NCBI GenBank assembly: GCA_013365325.1
Contig: JABVXV010000048.1
Span: 215,001 to 279,000, forward strand
Length of the DNA stretch: 64,000 bases
Direction: 5' to 3'
DNA from: Dipetalonema caudispina
Lineage: Eukaryota > Nematoda > Chromadorea > Rhabditida > Onchocercidae
The translations under genes and the position numbers were made by a program. The notes beneath the pieces are model-generated. The model did no database searches and was not told the origin of the DNA. It saw nothing but the letters and a program-made list of their open reading frames with translations. Of the stretch, positions 13,701-26,634 are shown piece by piece. Position 1 is the stretch's first letter. Each line of letters begins with the position of its first letter.

Positions 13701-16059
13701 TCTTAACACGTTGAACTATGCTTGTTGCTTTGTGTTTCTCGTTTTATTAGATATGTGACGAATTTTCAGTCTTCACCAACATCTCGTGCATCATCGCAAT
13801 CACCACATGCTTACCGAAGTGGTGGAAGTTCTTCTGGATCGTTTTCGTATGCTGCCAGTGTGCCATACAATTTGCTTCCATCAAGTCAGAAAAAATCTCA
13901 GATTGTACCGAACGTTGCATCCACTGCTGTATTAAGCGAGGTAGCATCGATGTTGTCAAAATTTTCTTTATTTAATTTTTGGAATTTTTATGTTTTTTTC
14001 CCAAATGACTGACTCTACAAATCTTTTTTGAAACTTTGATCAAATTACTAATTTTACCTTCACATCCAGATTCGACATATCTTTGTTGATCGGAGATACC
14101 GAATGTATCTTTATATCCCATACATTTTGATGCCATATGTCATCGTCCATTGAACCTCGATTTCCTTTGATCTGGAAAAAGATTGTGAATATGCCTGAGC
14201 AACATAATTTAGTTTCAGACTGTGAGTGCTGAATTAACGAAACTTTCTGATGGGCGTTTTGAGAGACTTGCTGAACAACTGCATCAAATCCATCCACTTC
14301 ACCTGATTTTTCATGATCTGTCATGGTATCAGAAAAGACCGACGCTGCTTTTGTTTTGGTTTTTGAAGAAGTAAGTTTCGAAGTTAATTTTGAAAAGTGG
14401 CGGAAATTTGAAAGGAATTACCAATGATGGATGAGCATTTCCTGCGTGGTGTAACGTCTGCCAGATTGAGATTTTGTTTTTGGCGCCATCACCCATCTTT
14501 GATTAATTATAGCATTTTTTCTAGGTTACCAAACTTGCGTCGTTTAACTCTTCATTCAATTCGAGGCGATCAAATGATCGAGTTACATAAGGTCTTCTGT
14601 GTAAATGGGATTGATGAATTGAATATTATTCAACCGGTAAAGAGTTTAATATGATTTATTTATTGCACTGAATATTTTTAAAAAACAGAAGTTCGTCTTC
14701 AATGCAATGTAACTAAGACATAATCGAGAATTTCAGACTTACAATGCATGCATTATTGTTAACGAAGGACTTTTTGATGCATTTCTTCAAGTAAACAGTG
14801 CAATACGTCGAAGATTCCGTTTGCGCATCACTGGTAAAACTGGCATTCATGCTTCCACTCTTTGCAGTTTCATCCGTGTAAGTTGTTTTTTGTTTGGATT
14901 GTTGTGACCACGTTTTAATGTTAAATTAAGAAGTTTCAAATATTTTGATTAACGATTTTGACTTTGTATCCTTTTATACCGCAGCTCGTTGTGTTGTTTG
15001 ATGATAAAGATGGTTAGATTAGAACTCATCATTAAAAGTTCACAGATTATTATAGCATTCCTTGATTATAATTGGTTACTAATAGCTATGTGTTTAAAGT
15101 TACTTTCTTAAATAATGGAAGCATCATTAAACATCGGGATATTAACATCAGCATTCTTATCCTTTTTCCCCAAAAGTTTTGGATAAGGCGTTTTGAATGA
15201 AAACATGTTTAAAAGCTTTAGTTGAATTGCCAGTTTTTTCTTTTTTTAGAAATGGCGAAACCACAGAGAAATCATACCATTCCATAGCATTCTTATTGAT
15301 GAAGCATGCGTTTCATCATCGGAATTCGTTCATGCAACAAAGTGTCCTGGTTGTAGTGATTGTGGTGGTGAAGTTAGTTTCTGGTTGTCTATTTATTTTT
15401 AATTATTGGTATAATTAAACTATTGGTAGTTTGCAGCAACTTTATACGAGTTAATTGTTTTAGGTTCTACGACATAAGTCTAACGGTACCACTTGGAATA
15501 CTAAGCAACTTGTTTTTCGACATCGTAAATACAATGTTTGGATCAATTACAAATCCGAGAGCGGGTACGTACTAGTTCAATTAATAATTGGAGTAAAGTT
15601 AAAGATATCATTTGATTAAAGATATGTGCGTCAAAAAGGAAGAATGTTTTCTGTATTCATAGATGATAATACTTTAGTACCTTATGAAATTAAGAGAAAT
15701 TGGAAGAGTTTGTGGTCCTGACTATTTTCGAAATCTTTTTAATAAAGAACTTTTAATAAGAAAGTTTGCTACACATCAACTATATCAAAGATATACCTAT
15801 TGTGTAAAAGTAATTTGTTTATAGATACCTTGTATTCACCTATTACAATCCCAAAGACAGTAATCATTTTACGGTGAAAACAGTGGAACCCGAAAGCACC
15901 GTCGTTTCATTCTACTCGTCAGCGCCAATATCTCTTGAAAAACCGGAAGAAAGTGATATAGCTGATCGTACTTGGTCACTGTTCAAGAAACCAGCGGCTG
16001 CTGCAGATGAATTAACAATGTTACAACGAATTTTCGCTCTTATTAGAAGCAGTGCTTAA
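10778..16059 (+). CDS. F-box protein, 11 exons
   Basis: Predicted 581-residue F-box protein, probably the substrate-recruiting part of an SCF ubiquitin ligase (family knowledge). Exons: 10778-10863, 11576-11833, 11910-12081, 13289-13423, 13770-13940, 14219-14370, 14465-14636, 14737-14877, 15250-15372, 15464-15564, 15825-16059; all phases close. The F-box spans about residues 15-50, split by intron 1 (IDDIPVEVLLMIF, then LACFRARLVCRRWR with the typical closing Trp). The rest has no domain I can name; residues near 260-290 include a Ser-rich linker and exon 7 has a leucine-rich-repeat-like stretch (LPNLRRLTLHSIRG). Exon 9 has a Cys-rich CPGCSDCGGE segment. The exon 7 acceptor is uncertain: the open frame extends left to about 14415 and looks coding, but only the 14465 acceptor keeps phase. 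The start ATG follows an in-frame open stretch, so an alternative upstream start cannot be excluded. The intron at 12082-13288 is the longest. Confidence 0.85.
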
Positions 16060-16900
16060 GAAAATGAGATTTTCGTTATCTTCGCCTCATTTATTCACTA
16101 TTCTTTTTCCTATATGTGAACAATTACGAATGGTATTCCACTTATGATAGTATTATTTATTATTTCAAAATGTTTCTGACAAAATGCTCACTTTTTTGTT
16201 TCGTTCAATTTTTACTGCAATTTCGATATGAATGCATGAGCAGAATATTTGAGGATCGCAGAAGAAGAGAAATTGCAAAACGAATAATATTTAGTTTATT
16301 ATTTTGGAAAATAGATAACGTTTGCAATTTGCTACATTTAACAACAATATTTGGAACAAACGACGTGATTAGATACAATCTCTCTCAGAATTTTCACATT
16401 AGATTGGGTAACATGTCCAGTAAATTGATCGAACAGCTTTGATTAATTGAATTTAGTTGATAAATTTTCAGAATTTTCTATTCCAAATAGCTTTATCTTC
16501 TAAAATCAATTAATGATGAATTGAAAATAACTGCTCTGTTTTATTTTCCTTTTTGATCGTCTTGTTTGTGAATAGAAGCATTTACAATGTCTGTTTTTTT
16601 TTTCTTTTTTTTTTTTTCTACTGGTTGTGTAATTGGTGATTTAATTAATTCAGTTTTTTTATTTTTTTTTTCTCTGGGACTGCCTAGCTATAACATGTCT
16701 TGTGAGCTTAGTAAATATTTCTCCACCCTTTTCCTTCCTACATTTTTTTCAGTTATCCTTTTCTTCTTTTTTTTTCCATTTTATCTCTCCCGAACTATTT
16801 TGCTTGAAAGATAAACTTTTTTCTCCAGATATCATATATGAATATTTTCTTAACAATACATTATTTATAAACACGTGTTGTACAAATTTTTCTCATTCTT

Positions 16901-16986
16901 TCTCTCTCTCTCTCTCTCTCTCTCTGTGAGTGTGTGTGTGTGTGTGTGGGTTTGTGTATGTATGTATGTGTATGTGTCTGTGTGTA
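16901..16986. repeat. Compound TC, GT and TATG microsatellite
   Basis: A TC run passes into a GT run near 16926 and then TATG/TGTG units. Both strands appear open here only because of the simple repeat. Confidence 0.9.
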
Positions 16987-17095
16987 TTTATTGCATATTT
17001 TAACATTCGTTTGAATATATGTACATACTATGTTTTTTCTTTTTTTTTTTTGCAAGAAGCTGATCATATCAGTATACGTAAATATTGTTTATTTG

Positions 17096-17130
17096 ATTAT
17101 TATTATTATCATTATTATTATCATTATTGT
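17096..17130. repeat. ATT-rich trinucleotide repeat
   Basis: ATT units with ATC interruptions. Confidence 0.75.
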
Positions 17131-17786
17131 TACTTATGAGGTATTATTTATTCTATTCTTATCTTTTCAAGTTCAAATTTATTCTTAAATTTAATTTCTA
17201 ACGATCAGCTTTTTTGCATTGTTATATTAAAGTGTACATTTGTACAGAAGCATACAATCTTGCTATTCTTTGATAATTCTTATTCCCTATCCCGCAAATG
17301 CTCAATATCTAAGCTCTCTCGCCTTATATATTTGTGTATTCTTAAATTCTATTCTCTTCTCTTTTCATTCTTTATCATGATAATATTATGTTAAAATAAT
17401 TGGTGAGCAAGATGGGAATAAGGATTTGAATTTTCAACTGAACTACTACAAAATTTTGGAATATATTTTTGCGTGACGAACTTTTGAATCCTGTTTTAGT
17501 TTCACAACTCTTAGATGCAATATCGATTTTCGTTTTCTTCATTCTTTCTTTAATTTTACACTGAAATTTTGGGATCAATCCGAAATTCATAAGCTCCTAA
17601 ATGAGTTGTCGTTAATTCACACATTTTGTTCAGCTAAATTATAAGCCAAATAATTCTGCGTATTAAAATTCTAATTTTTGCTATAGTAGTTGTATACATT
17701 CCATTCTTTCCGGCAAGTTAAATTTACTTTATACTGTACTGATTTCAATCTTGAAATATTCAAAAAAAAAAAATTTACATCTTCAG

Positions 17787-20689
17787 CTATTCACGCTGTG
17801 TCTCGTTATATGCCATATTTCCTTTACCGTGAATTGCATATTCCGTATAGCACAAATCGAGTACGTCCTTCACTGTCCGGTACACTTGTTATAATTTCCG
17901 TTCACACTGATACAAAGATATGATCATAAATGGTATATGCTTATAATATATCGTTTCATATATTTGTGCATTAAGAGCAGAGATTTTTTTTCAGGTGTTT
18001 TCATGAAAATACCTGTTATCAGTGGGGATAGTTTTGTTTGAGGAAGTGAAATTTCACTTTGACAATTTTCGGATTTATATCTTCTTTGAACCTAATGGGT
18101 TTGAAATAAAGACTGCTAATTCGTATCATGCAACTGGTGAGAAGTACTATTTCATAGTTTCAATCGATTGATTCATTAAATTGGTAAAAATCACTGTTAA
18201 AGTAAATGAAATATGTGAAAAAGATTATGGGATATTTTAAGTCTATCTTTGATGCACCAATGCGATTTACCTATAGTCGCTTCTCTTTTGGCTAATTGAT
18301 CTAATCTTGGGAATAATTAATTCTAAATAAAATTCCCATCAGATATCATCATTTGTGTACATAAAATATTTTTGAGATCATTGATTCTGTTTAATGCTAA
18401 TTGCTTAATGTTAAACTTCGTATGTTTTTTCGATATATTGCTTTGAGTGTTTAAAATTTCCTGTTATTGTAAATTGTAAGCTATTCAAAAGCTTTGTTAC
18501 ATTCAGTTTATGCATATTTATTGAATAGCAAAAAGAAATCTTTTTTCATTCTTTCATCTTTTCTTATTTTGTTATTTCAATATTTGCAATTCTGCCGAAT
18601 ATAATATTCGAATATTTCCATTTATTTTCCCTTCTCTTCTATCAACTTATTCTTTATTTCAAATGAACTCTTAACCTTTGCATTATGTTAGCTACATGAA
18701 TTTATGGGAATTCCTTTGTAAATGCACTTTTCCATCTATCTTTTAATCATTAATGAAAAAAGCTTTCTCTCTGTGGTGTATTTAAATAGTTTTTTTTTTT
18801 CTCTCTTCTTTTCTGAAGTAAAATTGAAAGAAAAATAACCGTAATTTGTTTACATTTCACAAAACAATAGCAATCTATTCTGATTGTAAGGGATAAATCG
18901 ATCCATTGATTAGATATTTTCTAAGATTTTTCGGTTTTTCGATGGTAAGGAATTTCAGGAAGAATCGTACATGATATTATTGGCATTAAGTTTCATTTAT
19001 CAGTTAGTTGGCATAAATTCGCTCTCTGATGGGGAAAGTTTGCGCTATTATTCAAGGTTGTTCGAATTCCAGAAGATGTATTTAGACGATACTTTCAGTT
19101 TTGTTTAATTAGCCTTTTCTAAATATCGTTTCTGAAATTTTCGAAATAGTTCTAAAATTTCCCTAAATTTCTCATGTTAGTTTCTGTCGAATATTTTTTT
19201 CTAGCCTCTTTTTTTCAGGATTCGTAGGAATTTAGCCAAAGATTTTGTAAATTATTGAATTGAGATGTAAAGATACAAATGAGCGAATATATCGTTCGTT
19301 GTCTTCCTTCCATATCTAGATGATATAATGGTTAACTCAAATTTCGAAATTTAAAAAATTCCAATTTAGCAATACCATTAATATGGCACTACTAGGCTTC
19401 TCTATCCGTCCACTGCGACATCATTTGACATTTGGGCCTCTCTTCTAATAGGCCTATATGCTAGCATGATCCGTTCTTCAAAGTCGTGAGCAGTAACAAA
19501 AGAGTGGGATGTTTTCAGGAAGGCAGCTAACTATCGTAGTTGATTTCTGGTATTAAATTTCGAAAATCATTTTTCATTCTTAGAATTCTTCTGAAATGCT
19601 TTCACTATTAATCATTCTTTCTCTTCTTCCATCTAAATCTTTAGTGACTCACTTCGTGACATCATTTGTAAATTTTTACTTTTTTTTTTTTCAAATAGTC
19701 AAAATCTTTATTTACATTGGACTGAATATCTGTCATTTCCGGTAAAAAGAAATAAATGCACAACATTAGGTGAAGAATTATTAGCAAAGTATCATAGAAT
19801 GATACTTCATCCTGAAATAAAATTCCGTTGTATAGCAATTTTCAGGACGAAGGTTCGAATTATCATATCCAACATATAAATCATGTTGTGTAGAATATTG
19901 ATGAACAAAAATCAATAGAAGGCAATAATTAAATTCCATTTTAATAATTAATATGATCTATTCGCTGTACCGCGAACATAATTCATATATAACTACCAGT
20001 ATTTCGTTTCTATATTTTAAACCTTAATGTGACAAGAAGTTTGTATTGTTATCTTTTTTAATACGTACTTTTAAATGAACTTCTCTAATTGAGAAAAAAA
20101 AAGAAAAAAATGGCTTTTATGATGATTGAATTTAATCTACGATGTCAGAGATCAAAAAAAAAAAAAAAAAACAGACAATGTTTAATTGATGGAATGAATT
20201 TTAGTCAAATAATTGTTTCCGGTTAATTTCAACTTGACCATATAAATTGGTACCATTACTCTATAGCCATTTATTACTTTATAACTATTTCAATCCAGAC
20301 GTAATCCAATGAAGGAAGCAATGCTTTACGATTTAACTATTCAACCTTACTGTAATGGAATATTTCAGTGGAAAGTTTCAACTCTTTTAAATAAAAGAAA
20401 TGTGAAAAATGCCTATATGAAACATCAAACAATAGTATTTACAGCGATTAATATTTTAGTTTCGAAATTTTAAATGAAAAATATTAGACTTTTTTGTGAA
20501 CTTTGATTGATTAGTTCGAATTTCCGTAATGCATTATAACATAATGTCGTGATATTAATAGTTTCTATTTCAAATATTTTTCCATCAAATTCCAAATTTA
20601 ATTCTACAAATTTGCAGACCATTTCACCAAAAGTTCAATTAAACTATTTCTTTCACATAATGATATGTTGTGTGATCTGTTCAAATTAA
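17787..20689 (+). CDS. Unrecognised multi-exon gene, possibly decayed
   Basis: I do not recognise the family. Protein-like exons on the plus strand: 17787-17879, 17995-18156 (or 18136), 18959-19056, 19699-19852, 20299-20374, 20618-20689. The exon 1/2 junction (phase 1), the 18156 donor into 18959 (phase 0), 19056 into 19699 (phase 2) and 20374 into 20618 (phase 0) all fit. The best pieces read SYMILLALSFIYQLVGINSL and LGEELLAKYHRMILHPEIKF. Two problems remain: exon 2 has a premature TGA that removing one base from a T homopolymer near 18031-18039 would avoid, and the 19852/20299 junction is out of phase. No initiator exon was found. It may be a pseudogene, a real gene carrying assembly indels, or partly chance open frame. 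It lies tail-to-tail with the PEPCK gene. Confidence 0.4.
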
Positions 20690-21188
20690 GCATCCCAGTT
20701 AGTTTTGCATCAACGATCACGAAATCCCAGTTATGTAAATGTTTACCATGATGAAAGATGATCACATGATGTGGCGAAACATTTCCTGGTATGTTACCGA
20801 ATCCGCTATGAATCAAGTTTAACAACTTGAATTACAAATTTGAAACATCAAATTTCTGATTATATGATGGTATATCAGCACTGGGCATGGGCACTTCATT
20901 ATCATATATCTCGACTTAAGGAAATTTAAAGTTATCTACAATATCCCGACGTAACCAATGGTTTCAATTGAAAAGCTGATATGGATTGCCTGAATTGTCA
21001 ATCTTGAATAATTGATCCTTTAGGTTATCAGTAAAAGTGAAAAATAGAGAGAGGAAAATAGTATTTTCGATTTTAAATTTTAGCAAGTTAATTTTAATAT
21101 AAAATGAAAAATGGACAAAATTTGACATTATTGTTTTATGTATCATAGAGTTATTTATGTACATGTTAAGTTTTAAAATAAATAATTA

Positions 21189-21194
21189 TTTATT
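21189..21194 (-). promoter_or_regulatory. Candidate poly(A) signal of the PEPCK-like gene
   Basis: A minus-strand AATAAA begins 7 bases after the stop codon at 21201-21203. A second A-rich copy lies just beyond. Confidence 0.5.
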
Positions 21195-21200
21195 ACTATC

Positions 21201-24200
21201 TTAAATTTCATTTATTCGTTTTTCTTGTTCCTCCATTTCCTTTTTAAGAACCGATGGTAGATCAGAACCAATCTGAAAGATAAAAAACATCAACTAATCA
21301 GTTACTGCTATAATACAAATATGTTTATGAGGTAAACGCTGTACCATAAAAACTTATTCACAGCCATTTATCTTTCATTTGATAGTATTATCACATATCA
21401 AATACTGCTTGGCATTAGTTCTTTCATAATATCCGATCATAATAAACACTACATTGATTAAACTAACGCTGGTAATAAAAAATTTAAAATACAGGAAAGA
21501 AGTTCAAATATTAAAAAAAATGACCCTATCATTGAACTTTATCTCTTCCCTGCGGATTAAGATTTGATAGCAAAATTGAATTACAGTTAGTAGATTAAGT
21601 TATCATACTAAATAAACTTGAGAAAATTATTATGCTTAATAATATTCTTACTTATTGTTGTTGTTTTTTTTTTCTTTTTTTTTTTTATTGAATTAAAAGG
21701 TTTCTGAATTAAAAGTTTCCCCTACTTGTTGCTCAAAAAATTGTCGTATCGCTTTGGCTTCTTCTAACCAAAATTCTTTTTGCACACTTAGCAATTTGAT
21801 TATATCAATTTTGGGCACACCAGAACAGCTGATACTATTTTCAATCGGAATATTGCCAATAGCAGTGGTACGTGAAATTGTCGTTTTAGCACCACCAATT
21901 TTCTTCACGATCCAATCCAAAATTCTAATATTTTCACCACATCCAGGCCAAATGTATTTTCCATTGGAATCTTTTTGGGAGAAATTTGCTAAGAAAATTT
22001 TGGGTAACTGAAAAATACGTCGTTCAAATGGATGAGGTTATAGTGGAAAATGTGAGCAACTTGATGCAGTCTCATGACTAATCATTACTTTTCGCTTTAT
22101 CTTAAAGCAGTAAGTAGGCTAGGCTAGAAGATTGCAACTTCTGATATCTTCATTAGTTAAAAATTACGATGATATCAGAATACTGTATGGATTACTCAAA
22201 TGAATAATAAATAAAATAATCATTCTTATTTCAATCCTTAATTTTAGCAAAATTTTAGAAGCACATAGTATCAGTTATTACTTACACTACTTAACCGTTA
22301 ATTACAATCATCGTTACGAAACAAACGCCAAGAATATCGTAGTTTGGATTTTCGCATATTTCTTACCTTATGACCTAAATTATCCATGTCAAGCCAATGT
22401 TGCAAATATTTCCCGAGATTGTACCCAATAAATGACCCCATTGCCATCGGGTTATGTTCTACTTTGAGTTCATCATGATCTTTTGGATAAGTTGATTCAG
22501 ATCGAAGTGACGCAGCCATGAAAACTCCATGTTGCCATGAAAGTGATTCAATGATAAGAGGCATGCCCGACGATCTGAAAATCCTCATCGAGAAGAAGGA
22601 ATTATGACAAACTTTGTCATTTACAGAAATAGATTTTTCCCATCGAACAGACTTAGAAGTAACTGAATGATTAGATATCTTAGTAAAATGAAGATAAAGT
22701 TCATTTTTGAATTGATCAGGTTTATGATAACAGTTTCGGTATGTAAAAGCAGGAGAGAAATGAAGCAAATCAAAATCTGATACGGCTAAATCAAGCGATA
22801 ACTAGAATTCAGTTTTCCCTTTCTGTCGCTGTTTCCACACAACCTGATTTTCCTATCACCAAGAAATATGATTTATCGTCAACTTTGGATCATTTACCTA
22901 TAATATGTTCCAAACCAGTAACCTTGAATTACTGACCTTTGCGCACCAAAAATGATTGCCGATATAGGTACTCCATTTTCTGCATCCCAGTCCGGATGCC
23001 TATTTGGAATTTGTTGAAATGGAACACAATAACAGGCATTTGGATGTGCTGCGCAGCCTTTTTGACTTATTTTCCATTTTTCTCCTTGCCAATTGGTCAT
23101 TTCAACTGCTGGATTCTGGAAATATTGAGAAGTGGAAACAAAATATAACTATTTCTTCTAAATTATCTTCCAGATTTTCAATAAAATCGAAAAGGACTTT
23201 TCCCTGTATCATTTCAGTGGTGTGGAAGAATGTAATTTTTACGCAAGGATAAAGGCAAAAAGGAAATATCGAGCTAACCGTTGAAAGATCATCGTCATTT
23301 TATCAATTACCAGAATAGTATCATTTGAAATCTGCATGATATCTCATGCATATTTGATTTTGAAAGATAAATTTAGTCAAAAAGGAAACCGTCATGTCTT
23401 GCTCCAATCCTTCCCAGAAATATTCCCCATTGATTGTTTCTGCTACATTTGTGAATATCGTATTTTTGCATATTGCAGCAATGACATGTGGACTAATTTT
23501 AGCATTGGTACCCGGTGCGGTGACCAAAATACCATTTTCTGGATTGTATCCATAAAGGCGATCATCCAAACCAAATTTAAGCCATGCAATATCGCATCCT
23601 GTAATTTTTTTTATCTTTTAACAAAATGATCAGTTCTTCAGCTTATCTTCAGTTATCGCTTTGATAAACAGAGAGTAAATTCCTCATAATCCTGAAAAAT
23701 GCTTTTTCAATATAATTGAAATCATTCCAAAACTTCTGAAAAATTTTCAGAAACCTGAATTCTCGTCGTTGCACTTTCAAAATCAGTTTAATTTAATTTT
23801 TAGAACCCGAGAAAATGATCTGAGTACGATGAAACGTACCAATACAGCGCACATTCCATCCTTTAATCGATGGTTTCATCGTTGCTAAGTTGATTTTATC
23901 GGATCCTGAAGGAAACGCTGCAGCTATAAAAAGCTCCTCACCACCAGGAGGTGTCACACCTGCAAAACTTACTCGTTAATCCAATAATTATTATCATTTT
24001 ACAAATGTTATTCCTCATAACTATGTTTATTTACTGTAAACCATTGCTTGTTGAAATTTTACTGTATTTCCGGCATTGAAGAAATGGCTTCTACCCTAGC
24101 GTTTTTTTATATTGACCTGAATCTTTTTATACAACTTAAAACGTCACATTTCTACGTAAATTTGTCAAACTGTTATACCTATGATAAGCATATTTTCCGC

Positions 24201-26230
24201 TAGCCAACCATTTTTGTGAGCTAATACAGATGCTAGTTGTAAACCGAAGCATTTGATGTTTGCCAAAGTATTGCAACTGTATGTCGTACCAAATGACCAT
24301 ACTTGTCTCTCATTGATAAGATGTATAGTTAATGCCCTCTCTACATTACATGGCCAGTTATTTTTCAGTTGTCCTGAGAAGCATAACTGTTGATAACAAT
24401 GATAAAAATGACAAACATCTTTGTCATCATAAATCAAGAATATTTTTGCAGTTTCTGCAAGATTAAGAAGGATTGAAGAGTTATTTAGTATTAAATATGA
24501 AATAATTTAAGTCTTGAAATTTGGATTTTAATTTCTTCCAAAGAATTCAAAAATATACATAAAAGTAAGACAAACTTTGAGTTGATAGAGGTAGGCCAAC
24601 AGAGTGGATACAACTCACATATTCATCTTGTTCACCGATATTCAACCAAACATCAGGAGAAACACGTGTCATGATACACATTATCAGTACGATATATGGT
24701 GTATCTGTTAACTATAATTTATATGTTTTAAATATTCTAAGTAACTGTTAAAATTACACCTTTATTTTTTTAACGAATAATAAACAAAACTAATTTTTTT
24801 TAGAATTAATCAAATACAGATATTCTTCACCATTATATCCCGCTTTAAACGGGGAATTAAATAATTACCCACAGGATGATTTTAGTCGAAAATGATACTG
24901 ATTGACTAAAACACTATACTCACCATTACACCCGATATAGAAAGCGGTGCGCCAGGTGCACCTAGTAAAAATGGTACTACATATAGTGTACGACCTGAAA
25001 TGATATTTCATATAAAAAGTAATTTATCAAAAAAGATGGAGGTTTCAAGATATGTTTAGGGTGATAAGAGTTTTAACGGTTTCAACGAGGAAACTAATTA
25101 TATGAATGTCTATAGCAAAAGTTGTTCATAAAATTAATAGAAATTTAAAAATGAAATAATGATCAATTCATACCAGCCATACATTTAGGGAATCGACTAT
25201 CCAGTTCATCGATGCATTGATTCCGATCCATCCAATGACCGAAAATTGACTTTACATCAGAAGCTGTATGACATTCAATATCAAACTTATCGTTTGTAAC
25301 AATCCAAGTTATTTCTCTCATACAGGCTACATCCTGAAGTGATATATAAACACATGGTGGCATTTTTCGAAAAAAATGAGTCCAAGTCAAGTAAGTAAAT
25401 AAATGATTGAAAATTAATTATTTTTAAGATCAGAAGAAATTAATATATGGCAGTGGAAAAATAAAATGACTGAAAAACTTTCGTTTAAAAATTTATAACG
25501 TGCATAGTATAATTCTTCAACAATGACGCAACATTTCCTTTGAAAAAAACAAATTTATTTTTGAAATTTAAACGGCACCTTTGGGCTTACTCGAACAAGC
25601 CAATTATTGTCATAGGCCTTCAATGGTACCATTACTTTTGCATCAATCAATTCTTTTTTTAGATCTACTATTTGTTGTTCAGATCCATCCACAATGTATA
25701 TTTTGCTCGGTGTCATAAGCAAAGACTTTTCAGCCACAAACATTCTGATATTTTTGGGCAGAATTTCGAATGCACCCTGATGTGCAAATTTATTATTATT
25801 GAATTAAATCGACATCAGATCAAGACTAAGCTCAATGTCATAAAACGAGGAAGATCGAGAAAACAGGCAAACATGTCAATGTTAGTGATATTAGCAATGT
25901 CGTATTCATCACCTTAGAGCGTATTCCTAATTAAAGCAATGAAGATCTAATTTCTTTCCTTTTAAAGATACTACACCTCGCGATTTGACTGAATATCGCA
26001 TTCCGACTTAATTTCACAATTTAGCAAACACTCGAATTAGCTGATGGAATGTCTTAATCTGCAAAACTACTCGACAGAATCATCTTTCAGCATTATATCG
26101 TTTTGTAAGAAAGTGGAGAATATTTATTAACCTCAACAATAGGGATATCGCCAATTTTCTCGGTATCCTTTGTAGAAGCATTGAAACTATCAGCTGTAAT
26201 TTGTGCCAACGATATACCTACTTTTGCCAT
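21201..26230 (-). CDS. PEPCK (GTP)-like protein, probable pseudoenzyme
   Basis: Homologue of GTP-dependent phosphoenolpyruvate carboxykinase, which interconverts oxaloacetate and PEP. Exons from the 5' end: 26230-26132, 25776-25579, 25333-25174, 24994-24924, 24711-24619, 24386-24179, 23959-23840, 23598-23390, 23115-22937, 22574-22367, 22007-21726, 21272-21201; 632 residues, near the usual 620-650. Fold signatures are clear: YIVDGSE, RTLYVVPFLLG, NNWPCN, YNPENG, FTNVAET, GYNLGKYL, WPGCGEN, FWLEEAKAIRQFFEQQ. Key residues differ (rat numbering from memory): R87 is C103, H264 is N272, the P-loop reads FPSGSDKINLA so C288 is S296 and T291 is I299, D310 is C318, R405 is C414, R436 is Q445, guanine-site F517 and F530 are S525 and C538. 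K244, K290 and D311 equivalents remain. Catalysis therefore looks lost (inference). The exon 6 acceptor at 24387 is phase-consistent, but the alignment suggests about ten more residues might be encoded just upstream. Confidence 0.9.
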
Positions 26231-26236
26231 CTGGAA
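26231..26236 (-). promoter_or_regulatory. Candidate spliced-leader acceptor, PEPCK-like gene
   Basis: TTTCCAG directly abuts the ATG, leaving no cis 5' untranslated sequence. This is typical of nematode trans-splice sites. It supports the chosen start, although a cis-spliced leader exon is also possible. Confidence 0.5.
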
Positions 26237-26634
26237 AAAGAAACATGTTTGAGTAAGTTAACTGGTAGGATATTGTATTAATTCACTCTCTCATCAAATG
26301 AAATGTCACATACTTGTGAAGGAAAAAATTATTTAACTGAAGGCTTGAAACTTCATGGAATCATCTGATTTTTTTTATAAATATTTTCAGTTTTTATTTC
26401 AGCTATTTTAGCAAAAATTTATGCCTACAAAACTATCAAAATAATTTGCATAAATTTCTTATAATTTACTTGTAATACAAGGTTGTTTTTTGAATGAATG
26501 GAAATTTTCAGTTGAAATATCATGCAAATTTTGGCGCAAAAAAATGATTATAAAAACGGTTGAATACAACGGAAGGAATCATTTTAAAATTACATTTGTA
26601 AGGCACAGGCACGCGGTAACTTCGGGAATCGGAA
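26231..26634. promoter_or_regulatory. Shared divergent upstream region
   Basis: Only 404 bases separate the start codons of the minus-strand PEPCK-like gene and the plus-strand kinase A gene, so both promoters must lie here or overlap. No recognisable operator or TATA element stands out in this AT-rich text. Confidence 0.5.

Larger units (their letters stand above)
16060..17786. other. Intergenic, downstream of the F-box gene
   Basis: This presumably contains the F-box 3' untranslated region and the upstream region of the unknown plus-strand gene. It is T-rich with microsatellites. A 108-codon open frame at 16116-16442 has no splice support. Confidence 0.5.

Noticed and set aside
16116..16442. 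108-codon plus-strand open frame after the F-box stop
   Set aside because: It lies in the probable 3' untranslated region, has no usable acceptor in phase, and shows no family resemblance.
19385..19520. Slightly GC-rich patch open on the minus strand for about 33 codons
   Set aside because: It falls in an intron of the plus-strand exon chain, and no splice-consistent partner was found.
20604..20825. 74-codon minus-strand open frame with a faint kinase-like look, extending upstream through three in-frame stops
   Set aside because: It overlaps plus-strand exons that fit splice phases better; the kinase resemblance is too weak to support a relic.
22575..22768. Left-hand extension of the minus-strand frame before the PEPCK exon at 22574
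   Set aside because: The conserved PEPCK text starts exactly at the TTTTCAG acceptor; the upstream part is intron.
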